From: Paralithodes platypus
Taxonomy: Eukaryota > Arthropoda > Malacostraca > Decapoda > Lithodidae
Assembly: GCA_032716605.1 (NCBI GenBank)
Contig: CM064518.1
Span: 42,155,944 to 42,219,943, forward strand
Reading direction: 5' to 3'
DNA: 64,000 nt
A program made the translations under genes and the position numbers. The notes below the pieces were generated by a model. That model did not search any database and was not told the origin of the DNA. It saw only the letters and a list, made by a program, of their open reading frames with translations. Shown here piece by piece: positions 38,635 through 48,029 of the stretch. Positions within the stretch are counted from its first letter, which is position 1; the number at the start of each line of letters is the position of its first letter.

Positions 38635-39036
38635 CAAAGGAGTACAAAGACAAAGAATCAAGCAACAACAGGTCTAGTGACTCTTCTAGGCTGCTTTTCC
38701 TCCTAAACACTGAGGATCAAGTGTCCAAACAGTGGTTTAGTGTGGGTAAGGGAACATTGACAGGGAACTACTGCCCTGGAACTAATGTCTGTGGCAGGAT
38801 TAGGAAGTAGTAGGGGACAGATGGGTTAGTAACTGAGGGGAGTATAAAATAAAGTTATTCATTTACAACGCAGTCAGTCGCGGGTTTGATGCGAGATATT
38901 TGTCTAGGCGAAGTTTAAATGAATCAACGGTGCTGCAGTCTATAACATCTCGGGGAAGCCCATTCCACAAGTTGACAACTCGATTGAAGAAGATTTTTAG
39001 CTTCGTGTGATTAAAAGATTTACAAATACTTTTGCA
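38635..39036 (-). mobile_element. CR1-like LINE 3' end, minus strand (copy 3, 5'-truncated)
   Basis: Reads on the minus strand KIFFNRVVNLWNGLPRDVID then STVDSFKLRLDKYLASNPRL, the C terminus of the CR1-like ORF, followed by the same 3' UTR as copy 2, ending in GTACAAAG-type tail repeats at about 38635-38650. It stops abruptly at TGCAAA near 39036, the usual 5' truncation. Copies 2 and 3 lie tail to tail with about 245 bp between them. Confidence 0.9.
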
Positions 39037-39371
39037 CACACTCAACACACTGAGTGGCCCGAGAGTGATCTCACAGTTCTAAAGGGTCTCTAGATGATGC
39101 AACCCTCCCTCTCAGCTTGCCTGACCGTAATTTGCGTGGAAAATAACCGATAAATGATGAAAATAAGAGGGAAATAGCTGATAATTGAAGAGGGGGAAAA
39201 AAGGGACACATATTCATGGTGGTAGGAAGGACTAGGAGGAATTATCTCACCTAATGACATATTCCTTTGTTTTGAGGTGTTTTGGAAGGGTTTTTTTCAT
39301 GGTCTTGCTTCCGTGAGGCCTATCGCATTCACTATACACATACTTACGTGAGGCTTACCGCGCTTGCCAGG

Positions 39372-39500
39372 TTAAAGGCTAGCTACACACTATCTTAATT
39401 AATACCTTTAGCTACCACAGATCCTTCCGAAGCAAAATCAAATTGTCTAAGAGTTGCTTGAATATGATGAAAAGAACTGTCGCCGGTACAGAGTGGTTAA
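39372..39500 (-). mobile_element. TTAA MITE family B, shortened copy
   Basis: Bounded by TTAA at 39372-39375 and 39497-39500. The right end read inward in reverse complement is TTAACCACTCTGTACCGGCG, matching the termini of the family B copies at 48765 and 59722. Its mirror copy is at 62671-62795. Confidence 0.7.
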
Positions 39501-39823
39501 AGATACACTGCATGGGATATAAGTTTCAAATTATTGAGATTCACCAATTCTGTTCACTATAATTAGGCCAAACATGTTGACCCCAACCTCTGGAGCTTAA
39601 AAAGAGCTCGAGTAAATGGGCTGTACATTTCCACCCATTTTGCGGCTGACTCTTTCCCAATGGTTAAGAAGTATTAGCTTGATTATTCTAGTAAGTTTTT
39701 TAGTAGTAGAGGTTGATAGACAAGATTTGTTTTTGCCTAACTACAGTGAATAAATTATAGTTAATGTCCATCACCTTGTTTGCATTATTAGGTATTAAAG
39801 TATTTTTGACCGACTGTACACTG
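39501..39823. repeat. Interspersed repeat shared with 46395-46560
   Basis: A segment with AATTAGGCCAAACATGTTGA, GGGCTGTACATTTCC, GGCTGAC and AAGTATTAGC recurs in diverged form at 46395-46560 and as a short piece at about 48584-48612. Its near-identical inverted copy is at 62346-62670. It lies between two TTAA elements and has no coding potential. Class unknown. Confidence 0.6.
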
Positions 39824-40195
39824 TTAAATATAAAAGGTGGGGTAATGCTTGTTTTTTGGTCTATGTATTTATTTATATATTTATTTTTAGTGTCCTCGCT
39901 AGACCTCCTTCAAGCTTTAAAAATACACCCCCTAGACCCCCCTTCGAGATAGATTTGTATAGTTTCGGTAGAAAAATGTCTCGGCCAAAGGCTGGTTCCT
40001 TCTAAATCTACAGGCTCGCTATCGCCAGAAAAAATCGACACCCAAATGGCACGAAAGGTCTTAATATTTAAAAAAAATGGGGCGAAAGGTCTCAAAATCG
40101 CTAAACTAATGGAACGAACGTCTTAAACTCTCAAAACTAATATGCTAAACATGAGGGAGAAGGGAATCCAGAAAAAGCAACTACCTCCCCCTTAA
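39824..40195 (-). mobile_element. TTAA MITE family A, copy A1
   Basis: TTAA lies at both ends (39824-39827 and 40192-40195). The right end in reverse complement reads TTAAGGGGGAGGTAGTTGC, the family terminus. The interior has the family landmarks: CTCGCTATCG, the TCGGTAGAAAAATGTC block, AGGTCTTAA blocks at about 33-bp spacing, and AACATGAGGGAGAAGGG. No ORF of note. Non-autonomous; the TTAA boundary suggests piggyBac-type mobilisation. Nearly identical inverted copy at 61972. Confidence 0.82.
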
Positions 40196-40483
40196 AGAAG
40201 GTACGGTATATTTTATTCTAGCTACCCCCCGACGATTTAATTCAGCTTAGAAAGAAAAAGAGTCCGAAGTTAAACGCAATGTAGAAATGTTAATTGAAAT
40301 AAATTAACGAGAGTGAGGTTTATAATTAGACTAATTGACTGAGATGATTGAAATTACGTCCAGATCAATTAGAAAGAAAGTTGAAGGACGAAAATAGGAC
40401 GAGATAATTAAGACATGTCCTGATAATTGCGAGGTGCACGAAAAGTCTCAATTTGTTATTATAATTAGTCATTAGTATTTTTT

Positions 40484-40486
<3 letters not shown>
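40196..40486. other. AT-rich flank, no gene seen
   Basis: Unique-looking sequence whose first part (to 40418) is duplicated in inverted form after the second gap. GACGATTTAATTCAGCTT near 40229 resembles inner family B MITE sequence. Nothing else is recognised. Confidence 0.5.

Positions 40487-40566
<80 letters not shown>
40487..40566. repeat. (CT)n microsatellite
   Basis: About 40 uninterrupted CT units followed by GTATGTATGTAT. Confidence 0.98.
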
Positions 40567-40570
<4 letters not shown>

Positions 40571-40604
40571 GTATGTATTATATACCTGTATATGTATATA
40601 CTGT

Positions 40605-40677
40605 ATTTATATATATATATATATATAATATATATATATTATATATATTATATATAATATATACTGTATATGTATAT

Positions 40678-40713
<36 letters not shown>

Positions 40714-40778
40714 CATATATAATATATATATATATATATATATTTACTATATATATTATATATATATATATATATATA
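40605..40778. repeat. (TA)n microsatellite
   Basis: Imperfect TA repeats, also arranged as short palindromes. The Y/I-rich minus-strand ORF here is simple sequence. Confidence 0.95.
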
Positions 40779-40928
40779 ATTATTCCTCGTTCTCTTATCT
40801 CCTTGTGTTGTTCCTTCCTTGATCTCTCCCTTCCTTATTATTCCCTCATATTCTTCCTCCCTTCCTCCCAAGGCCTTCAGTCTCTCTCTCCCATTTCCCA
40901 TTTGTCTTTGCTCCTCCACTTCCTCTGC

Positions 40929-41283
40929 TTAAGGGGAGTTTCTATTTGTGTGTTCATTTATGTATTGTTTTACTGTTGTTTTTAGTTTCCTCCGTAGACC
41001 TTCATCAAGCTTTAAAAAATCCCCCCCCCCCCCAGACAAATTTGTAAATTTTTTGATAGAAAATTGTCCCAGCCGAAGCCTCTTAAATTACAAACTCGCT
41101 ATCGCTCGCCAGAAATAAAATCGACACCTAAATGACACGAAAAGTCTTAATACTGACAAAGTCATCGGACGAAAGGTCTTAAAATTTCCAAACTAATGGA
41201 CCGAACGTCTTAAAATGTGAAAACTAATGGGGCTAAATATGAGGAAGAATGGGGGACCATAAAAACGTTTCCTCTCCCCTTAA
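40929..41283 (-). mobile_element. TTAA MITE family A, copy A2
   Basis: A complete element of 355 bp with TTAA at 40929-40932 and 41280-41283 and matching ends: TTAAGGGGAG on the left, and TTAAGGGGAGAGG from the right end in reverse complement. Interior contains CTCGCTATCGCTCGCC, CGAAAGGTCTTAAAA and CGAACGTCTTAAAA blocks and a C-run near 41022-41035. Flanks are pyrimidine-rich on the left and a GC-rich short stretch on the right. Confidence 0.85.
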
Positions 41284-41439
41284 CCCCGGACCCAGTGCCC
41301 TCTGTGTGTCCAAGGTAGAGGCCCCCTTACCCCCCCTCCACCACCCCACCCCAGAGATCCTGTAGTAAAAGAGAGTGGTCTATTTTTTTCTTGGACACCA
41401 TTTTGGTGTTTCAAATATCAAAGAACGAAGTTATATTTT

Positions 41440-41541
41440 AGTTTTGATCATGACGAGATAGATTGGGTGTGAAAGGGATCTGCAGTGGGTGGGCCAATCG
41501 GCTCTCTGCAGACTCCCATTTTCTTATGTTCTTATATAGAC
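41440..41541 (+). mobile_element. LINE 3' UTR fragment with TTCTTATG tail
   Basis: The sequence CTCTCTGCAGACTCCCATT is followed by TTCTTATGTTCTTATAT. Such octamer tail repeats are typical 3' ends of CR1/RTE-type LINEs in invertebrates (established knowledge of the group). Only the last part is recognisable. Confidence 0.5.
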
Positions 41542-41577
41542 CATTGCTACAACAGCTTCCCAGAAGCTGGGTGTGCT

Positions 41578-41668
41578 CAACCACTTTGGAGGACAAGCAA
41601 CCTAGAAGGGTCACTAGATCTGTTGTTGCTTGATTTCCTTTGTACTCCTTTGTACTCCTTTGTACCTC
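41578..41668 (+). mobile_element. CR1-like LINE terminal 3' fragment
   Basis: About 90 bp identical in type to the last part of LINE copy 2: GGAGGACAAGCAACCTAGAA through TGTTGTTGCTTGATTTCC and three CTTTGTACTC repeats. Everything upstream is missing. A different LINE starts immediately at its end. Confidence 0.88.
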
Positions 41669-42259
41669 CGGGGGTTCTTCACCCCTGCACAGCTTCTTGC
41701 TCTGTACAGGGGCACAGTGCGTCCATGTATTGAGTATAGTTCGCATGTGTGGGGAGGATCCTCTCACACAGCCCTTCTCGACAAAGTAGAAAAGAAAGAT
41801 TTTCGTCTTAACTCACGTCCACTCACCGACTCTTTGCAATCTATCTCTCTCTCTCTCTTCGCCGCAGTGTTGCATCTCTCTCTCGCTATTCTACCGCTAT
41901 TACAATTATCAATGTTCCTCAGAGCTCTCTCAGTGTATACCACCTCCTCTACGTAGAGTAGGCCTATGTAGCACCCGTCTTGCAACACAATCCCATCCCT
42001 ACTCTGTGCAACTCTCCAATCCAAGAGTGAAACTATATTATCAAACCTTCTTCTATGCAATAGCTGAGCTCTGGAACTCTCTCCCTGAATCCATCTTCCC
42101 ATCATTCTATGACTTAAATTGCTTCAAACTCCGTGTGTCCAGGCATTTTGGCTCGCACGTCCCATGATTTTGGCCCTGTCACTCTTTCAACTGGGGGAGG
42201 CACTCGTTTCAGGCAGTTCTGCCTTTTTTCTCCCTCATCCACATAGAAAAAAAAAAAAA
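41668..42259 (+). mobile_element. Second non-LTR retrotransposon family: RT C-terminus with poly(A) tail
   Basis: Translation gives LYRGTVRPCIEYSSHVWGG then TALLDKVEKKDFRLNSRPLT. After frameshifts it continues with an ELWNSLPES, FYDLN, FKLRVSRHF-like ending near 42065-42140. This is the pattern downstream of the RT domain in jockey-type non-LTR elements. The element ends in about 14 A at 42246-42259, unlike the CR1-like family, which ends in CTTTGTACTC repeats. It is 5'-truncated and frameshifted; CT simple repeats near 41845 may have inserted into the frame. Confidence 0.78.
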
Positions 42260-42299
42260 ACGTGTATCTAAAGACCAAACTATATTATATACAGTATAC

Positions 42300-43137
42300 T
42301 CTACCTCTTATCCTCCCTACTTTATACTCTCCTTTCTTTCCTGTTCTCTTATCCACCAAACGCCTCTTACCTTCCTTCCCCATTTCTCACTTCGCCCTCC
42401 TCCTCCTTCTTCTCTTCCTTTCCTCCTCCTCCTCGATCGCCCTCCAACTTTTCCAACTGTTTCCATGCCAGTATTAGCTGGAAGGAGTGGTGGGTGGGGA
42501 GCAGCCTTCTTCTTTTTTATCTTTTTCCCTACCTCGTAGTCAGTAGATTAGTAGTTTTATATATCTAAACTGCCCCGTAAGGACCAATAGGTCTGTTGCA
42601 GTTTGTTCACCTTTGTATTCCTTTATATTCCTAATTATCTTCATCCTCCTGTTCCTCCTCTTCCTCCTGTAACTAAGCCAAGACCCGGTGTTTCTCTCTA
42701 GGAGTCTAGGGGGCCAAAGGTAGAGTCCACTCCTCCACCACACTTTTAACACACCCAGGACCCAACCATCACTTTAAAAATATATCACCCATCATTCATA
42801 CCTAAGCTACTGTACTTTATGTCTACCTTTGTCAACTTTTTATTTTTCCTTTCTATCGAACCTTTATCTTTTCTCCTCCTCCTTCTCACTCATTTTTTCC
42901 TTCCTATTTTCTCCTCCTCCCCCCTATTATCTAGGCTCTCAAACCATTTTATTTTTATCTTCTATACCAACTTTACTCCTCTTTCTCTTCCACCTCCATT
43001 TCCTCCTCCTTCTCCTCCTCCCTCATCTCCAATTCTTCCTTCTCCCCCCTCCTCCTCTTCTTCCTCCTCCTCTTCCTTTTCCTCTTCCTCCTCCTCTTCC
43101 CCTTCCCCTTCCTCCACTTTCCTCCTCCTCCTCCTTG
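42300..43137. repeat. Long polypyrimidine (TCC/TTCC-rich) tract
   Basis: Strongly C/T-biased on the plus strand with TCCTCC and TTCC repeats, densest at 42400-42440 and 42960-43137. ORFs on both strands (S/L/P-rich plus, E/R/G-rich minus) are compositional artefacts. A short interruption at about 42540-42635 is listed separately. Confidence 0.88.
42545..42635 (+). mobile_element. Diverged LINE 3' tail within pyrimidine tract
   Basis: AACTGCCCCGTAAGGACC, then AGGTCTGTTGCAGTTTGTTC, then CTTTGTATTCCTTTATATTC resembles the end of the CR1-like family (TCTGTTGTTGCTTG, then CTTTGTACTC repeats) but is clearly another subfamily. Confidence 0.45.
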
Positions 43138-43384
43138 GGAAGAAGTAGCTAAAACTCTCCTCAATTATAGAAGGCCGGAGTCGATTACACGCCATTCTAG
43201 CAGATTACAGCGGATTAGGCCACATTACGGTAGATTATAACTCCCACGAAGATGCCTCGGACCTCTCTTGACTTTTTATTTTTTACTTTTGTGTTCGTTT
43301 ATTTTATTTTTTTATTATTTTTACTTTTTATTTACTTCTTATTTTATCTTTGTTTTTACTTTTTGTTTTACTTGTATTTATTTG

Positions 43385-43386
<2 letters not shown>

Positions 43387-43419
<33 letters not shown>

Positions 43420-43450
43420 TATTATTATTTTTATTATTATTATTATTATT
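43387..43450. repeat. (TTA)n microsatellite
   Basis: About 20 ATT/TTA units with two single-base interruptions, within a wider T-rich tract (43268-43478). Confidence 0.95.
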
Positions 43451-43611
43451 GTTTTTTACTTTTTTTGTTTTTTTTTCCATCACCAGCCGGCCGGAAAATT
43501 CTGGTGTAATTGGGTTGTCCCCTGCTACCTCGTTGGGTATTCATGACCCATACATTGGCCTAATTACATTTGTTGGCCCGGGCAAGAGAGAGGCGGAGGA
43601 CTGGTGGTGGT

Positions 43612-44093
43612 GGTACAAAGGGGGTACAAAGGAAACCAAGCAACAATAGATCCAGTGACCCTTCCAGGCTGCTTGTCCTCCAAAACACTGAGGATCAAGT
43701 GTCCAAACAGTGGTTTAGAGTGGGTAAGGGAACATTGGAAAGGGAATTACTGCCCTGGAACTAATGTCCGTGGCAGGATTAGGAAGTTAGTAGGGGACAG
43801 ATGGGTTAGTAACTGAGGGGGGGATAAAATAAAGTTATTAATTTACAAACGCAGTCAGTCGCGGGTTTGATGCGAGATATTTGTCTAGGCGGAGTTTAAA
43901 TTAATCAACGGTGATGCAGTCTATAACGTTTCGGGGAAGCCCATTCCACAAGTTGACAACTCGATTGAAGAAGAAATTCTTAGATTCGTGTGAGTTAAAA
44001 GATTTACCAATAATTTTGCAACCGTTTCCCCGCGTGTAATTAGATTGGTCGATAGTGAAGTACTTACTACAGTTCATATTGTCGATGCCTTTG
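43612..44093 (-). mobile_element. CR1-like LINE 3' end, minus strand (copy 4, 5'-truncated)
   Basis: Reverse complement matches LINE copy 2 from the IDNMNCSKYFTIDQ coding region (GTCGATGCCTTT at 44081-44092) through the stop and 3' UTR to the GTACAAAG tail near 43612. About 480 bp are preserved. The 5' truncation falls directly at 44093, followed by a G-rich spacer and a CA microsatellite. Confidence 0.9.
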
Positions 44094-44130
44094 TGGTGGA
44101 GGAGGGGTGGGCTCTACACTTGACCTCTAT

Positions 44131-44213
44131 CTCACACACACACATACGCACACACACACACACACGCACGCACGCACGCACACACACACACACACACGCA
44201 CACGCGCACACAC
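44131..44213. repeat. (CA)n / (CGCA)n microsatellite
   Basis: CACACA with embedded CGCA units, directly preceding the SINE head at 44213. Confidence 0.95.
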
Positions 44214-44690
44214 AGCCTGTAGCCTAGTGGTAGAGCTCTCGTCTCACACACGAGGGGTCCGGGGTTCAATTCCCGGCCGGGGGGAGACAAATTGGGCTTG
44301 TCTCCTTTCATGTGTTAGCCTCAGTTCACCTAGCTGTAAATAGGTACCTGGAATAAGTGGACGACGTTGTGACGTCCCATCTGGGGTTGGCAAAAATGGT
44401 ACAAGGCGAGATGGGTATCATATGGTTCACCTAAGCTGATGGCTACCTAAGCCTTCGGGCGAGACGGTACCGTCTATAGTGAGAATGGTACCATACAGAT
44501 CCACCCTAAGCCTTCGTTTCCGATGTCGCCAATTGGCTAAAATACAGACTACACACACATCCACAGCCATTCCAACAATACATAAAAACACTTAACATGC
44601 ATTTCACGCAATACATTCCCAGTTAAGGAGGCGCGATAATAATGAGCTTAGCTCGCATTGCGTGGATTCCCCTTGACGAACAAGTAACTG
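44213..44690 (+). mobile_element. SINE family S1, full-length copy with tRNA-like head
   Basis: The head contains a perfect Pol III A box (TAGCCTAGTGG, 44220-44230) and a near-perfect B box (GGTTCAATTCC, 44263-44273). Between them CTCGT and ACGAG form an anticodon-type stem around loop CTCACAC, i.e. anticodon CAC, so the head most resembles tRNA-Val. A body of about 400 bp follows, shared with 32797-33210, ending CCTTGACGAACAAGTAA. The tRNA is degenerate (T-stem mismatch), so this is a SINE promoter head and not a tRNA gene. Confidence 0.85.
44220..44273 (+). promoter_or_regulatory. Internal Pol III promoter (A and B boxes) of SINE S1
   Basis: A box at 44220-44230 matches the TRGCNNAGYNGG pattern. 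B box at 44263-44273 differs from GGTTCGANTCC at one core position (G to A). Their spacing suits a tRNA-derived type 2 promoter. Confidence 0.7.
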
Positions 44691-44699
44691 AGTAACACA

Positions 44700-45062
44700 G
44701 AGAGAGCTGGGTTCGAGTCTTGCGTTTGTTAAAGAAGGAGGAGGAAGAGGAGGAAGGGGAAATGGGGAAGTAGGTAACTGGGTGTTGGGAGGAGGAGGGG
44801 GAGTAAAGGGAGGGAAAATAGGAGAGAGAGAGTAGGGAAAATAGGAGAGAGAGAACGGAATGGAGGAAGAATAGAAGGAAGGTAATAAGAAGAGAATGGC
44901 GTAAGGGCAGGAAGGGATATAGACTGAGAGATAAAGAGCAATGTGTGAAAGAGCGCGAGTGGAAGTGGAAACGGATTGGGGGAGGGAAATATGATCTAAA
45001 ACATCTCTTGGGTGTCGGGCGAGAGAAGCGGCGCGGAGGATGGTGGAGGCATGGGTTCTACC
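44700..45062. repeat. Purine-rich low-complexity tract
   Basis: GGA/GAA-rich sequence leading into the GGAA microsatellite; no coding or RNA feature is recognised. Confidence 0.7.
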
Positions 45063-45359
45063 TCTGAAGGAAGGAAGGCAGGAAGGAAGAAAGAATGAAA
45101 GAAAGAAAGAATGGAAGGGAGGGAGGAAGGAAGGAAGGAAGGAAGGAAGGAAGGAAAGAAAGAATGGAAGGGAGGGAGGAAGGAAGAAAGAAAGAAAGAA
45201 AGAAAGGAAGAAGGAAGGAAGGAAGGAAGGAAGGAAGGAAGGAAGGAAGGAAGGAAGGAGGAAGGAAGGAAGGAAGGAAGGAAGGAAGGAAGGAAGGAAG
45301 GAAGGAAGGAAGGAAGGAAGGAAGGAAGGAAGGAAGGAAGGAAGGAAGGAAGGAAGGGA
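45063..45359. repeat. (GGAA)n microsatellite, about 300 bp
   Basis: Tetranucleotide GGAA/AAGG array, partly broken by GAAAGAAAG and GGGAGGGAGG segments, then nearly perfect from 45207. The four ORFs of 87-159 codons across it are reading frames of the repeat, not genes. Confidence 0.98.
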
Positions 45360-45478
45360 ACAAAAAAAGACTAGTTAGTGCAGTCAAGAATGGTACTAAG
45401 TAGACAAAGTAATAAGAAGTAAAACTCTTTAAGGCTACCTTAAAAGGAAAATGTATTAAAGGTGGGAGTGTAGAAGAA

Positions 45479-45836
45479 TTAATCTGGGGATATTTGTTTT
45501 TGTTCTGGACCCCCTTCCTCCTCATGGTTAGCGCCATTAGTTTTCAGATTTTAAGACATTCGCCCCATTAGTTTGACGATGTTATTGCCTTGCGCCCCGT
45601 TTCTTTGTTAATATTACGAGTTTTCGTTCCAAATAGATGTCGAATTTTTCATGGCACGCGATAGCGAGCCTGTAATTTTGGAGGAACATATTTCTACCGA
45701 AAAATATACAAATATATTTCGAAGGAGGATCTTGAGGATATTTGTTTTAAGCTTGATGGAGGTATAGGGAAGAAACTAAAAATATATTAATAAATATATA
45801 AATAAATAGATCAATAACTAAAACCTTCCCCCTTAA
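45479..45836 (+). mobile_element. TTAA MITE family A, copy A3
   Basis: TTAA at 45479-45482 and 45833-45836. Contains CTCATGGTTAGCGCCATTAG, CGCGATAGCGAGCCTG, TTTCTACCGAAAAATATAC, AAGCTTGATGGAGGT and the CCCCCTTAA end. The left terminus is degraded. Forms an inverted pair with A4, about 160 bp apart. Confidence 0.78.
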
Positions 45837-45995
45837 TAAGAGTGTAAGCCATGTCGCAATAGGCTATAGCGCCATTAGGGCTAAGCAAAGAAGGGAACTA
45901 TAGACTATACTGTATATCAAAGGGAAAAGTAGGCGAGAGTAAGTACAAGAGAAGTAAGGGATTAACTCATGTAGCAATATAGTTTTTAGGTAATG

Positions 45996-46345
45996 TTAAG
46001 GGGAGATGGTTCACTTTTTGGGCGTTTTTTGCATGTATTCATTATTTTTCTAGTTTCCTCCCTAGACCTCCATCAAATTTAGAAAAAAACATCCATTAGA
46101 TCCTTCTTCTAGATTAATTTGTACATATTTCGGTAGACAAATTTCCCGGCCGAAGGCCGATTCTTCCAACATTACAGGCTCGCTATCGTTCGCCAGGGAA
46201 AAAATCGACACATAAATAGCACGAAAGGTTTAAATATTGACGAAGAAATGGGGCGAAAGGTCTTAAATTCGACTAACTAATGAGGCAAACATCTTAACAT
46301 CTGAAAACTAATTGGGCTAAACATGAGGGCGAAAAGGGTCCAGAA
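45996..46345 (-). mobile_element. TTAA MITE family A, copy A4
   Basis: Begins TTAAGGGGAGATGG at 45996. Runs in reverse orientation through GACCTCCATCAAATTTAG, CCCGGCCGAAGGCCG, CTCGCTATCGTTCGCC and AACATGAGGGCGAAAAGGG. The far TTAA end is lost, so the right boundary is approximate. Confidence 0.75.
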
Positions 46346-46394
46346 AACCGGCCCATCAAAAATACAAAAAAAAAGCAGGCCTTACTATGCCCCG

Positions 46395-46560
46395 TTCCAT
46401 ATAGATAGGCCAGAAATCGTGAACCCTAACCTCTATAGCTCAAAAATGGATAGAGCAAATGGACTGTAAATTTCCTCACCTATTCCCTGGCTGACCCTTC
46501 CCAAATGGTAGAAATATTAGCGCAATTACTCTATAGTCGTTTGTGGGTTAGAGAGGTTAG
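46395..46560. repeat. Diverged copy of the 39.5-39.8 kb interspersed repeat
   Basis: Shares the order ATAGGCCAGAAATCGTGAAC, AATGGACTGTAAATTTCC, GGCTGACCCTTCCCAAATGG, AATATTAGC with 39550-39720. Class unknown; the intervening sequence to 46837 shows nothing recognisable. Confidence 0.55.
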
Positions 46561-46837
46561 GGTTCAAGAGTTTTCGACTACATATTTGGAACAGAGTATA
46601 GGTAAAGAAGTAAGGCTCTCAAAGAAATAGGAGTGGGGAAGCGAGAGAAAAGTTGCTTCAAGAGGAGGAAATGTATCAAAAGGGAAATAGAGGAGCAAAG
46701 GGAAGGTAGACATGTAAAGCACGTCGCAATATAGAGTTGTAAAATAGTAAAAGAATGTTACTTCAGGTGTAAATTATATGTAGATTGAAAAATAAGAGGC
46801 ATTACTTGGTGAAAAGAGGACTAAGAAAGATAAAGTA

Positions 46838-47493
46838 TTAACCCTTTCACGATGTGAGGACATTTTGTATAATTCTATATGGCAGTTGGTGAATGATTGT
46901 ATACAGTTTAGGAATGGAGAATGCTTGTGAATAGATGAGTGAACACGTGGTCATTTGGGAGAAGGGGTCGGGCGCCAGTTGGACTAGATATTAGTCCGTC
47001 AGGCGCCTGGTCCGGGGGGCCGGTATATATGAAGGGTGCACCTGGAAGTGTGGTGAGCGGGCTTGTTGCATGTCTGCCTGCTGAGATCGGAACCTCTCCG
47101 GGTGGTCGGGGGCCGGGGGAGTGCTGGAGGGACCTTGGTGACCCTGGTCTCTGGGTTTTCTTTTGGATAACCTAGATGTGTGTGAATTTGTATTTTGTTT
47201 TTGTGTGTTCATTGTTTTCTGTTTTGTTGTGTTGTCCCTGTTCGGGTTCTGTCTCGAGTCGGCCATCCAAAAAAAATAAAAACAAAAAATAAAGGAAAAA
47301 TGGGGAAGGGGCCTGAGTAGCCTACATAGTATACATATATACATACATACAGGAACGTATTGAGGGATTCAGATTGTTAATTGAGATAGATTTTACCTAT
47401 TTGCTTCCCAGAGGACTTCCTAAACCAGAGTAAAATTGTCTAACATAAGCTAAAAGTAAGTGGCAAAGCGTCCTCGAGACTGTAATGGGTTAA
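46838..47493 (+). mobile_element. Diverged TTAA foldback element with an internal insertion
   Basis: The left end reads TTAACCCTTTCACGATG and the right end in reverse complement TTAACCCATTACAGTC, each soon followed by GAGGAC. Deeper arm similarity includes GTTTAGGAA on both sides. TTAA ends plus CCC termini fit a family B-like, piggyBac-type MITE. The middle (about 46935-47335) is unlike other MITEs: GC-rich, with TCGGGCGCCAG and its partial inverse CAGGCGCCTGG, then an A-rich end near 47268-47300, as a retroposon would leave. It is probably a nested insertion. Confidence 0.5.
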
Positions 47494-48029
47494 GGAGTGC
47501 GGCTGTCAAAGGAAGTGTGAGGTAAAGCTAAGGAGGCGAGAAAAAGTTAGCTCAAGAGGAGGAAAATGTAACAAAGGAACATGAAAGTGAAGGGTTGGTT
47601 GAGAAGGACGAGGTGTTCAACTTAACCCCTTCCTTATTAAAGTCGGTTTTTGTTATTTTTCTAACTGAAGATAACTAGAATTCCTTATCATATTTCTTGA
47701 TGGGGATTATGAAACTACTGTGTCTCCGTATCATATAAATGCCAAATTTATATAGTTAACAACATATATCGCTACAAAATCTTCGTAATACCTGAGTAAT
47801 CAAGGTGAGGACATGGCAATTTACTGTTTGCTCAATATAACAGATTATAGTGATCTTTAATTATAAGATTATATGCAATGATGTGAAAAAGACTAAGATC
47901 CTTCCGATGATGAAATTTTCGTCCTGAACTAAACTCCAATCGTTATGAGTAGGTCAGATAATGTGACTTCTATATTATTGCAATGATAAAAGGACTAAAA
48001 CAACTGAACCAACATTTCTAATACCACTT
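47494..48029. other. No gene seen
   Basis: AT-rich sequence. A lone TTAACCCCTTCC at about 47623 resembles one MITE end but I found no partner. No coding or RNA feature is recognised. Confidence 0.5.

Larger units (their letters stand above)
38194..40418 (+). repeat. Left arm of a 2.2-kb inverted duplication
   Basis: Base-by-base comparison of several stretches shows that the reverse complement of this interval matches 61749-64000 along its full length, with scattered substitutions and 1-4 bp indels. For 39510-39824 identity is well above 95 percent by eye; in the MITE at 39372-39500 it is lower. The arm contains LINE 3' ends, a decayed MITE and the MITE at 39824. The partner starts exactly at the second N-gap and runs off the window. 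Confidence 0.93.

Noticed and set aside
42819..43195. S/L/P-rich and E/G/R-rich ORFs on both strands.
   Set aside because: Compositional frames of a polypyrimidine tract.
44213..44285. Functional tRNA-Val gene.
   Set aside because: Degenerate T-stem, no proper acceptor pairing, and continues into a repeated body; it is a SINE head.
45040..45537. ORFs of 87-159 codons over the GGAA tract.
   Set aside because: Pure microsatellite translation (GRKE and FLPS repeats) in several frames.
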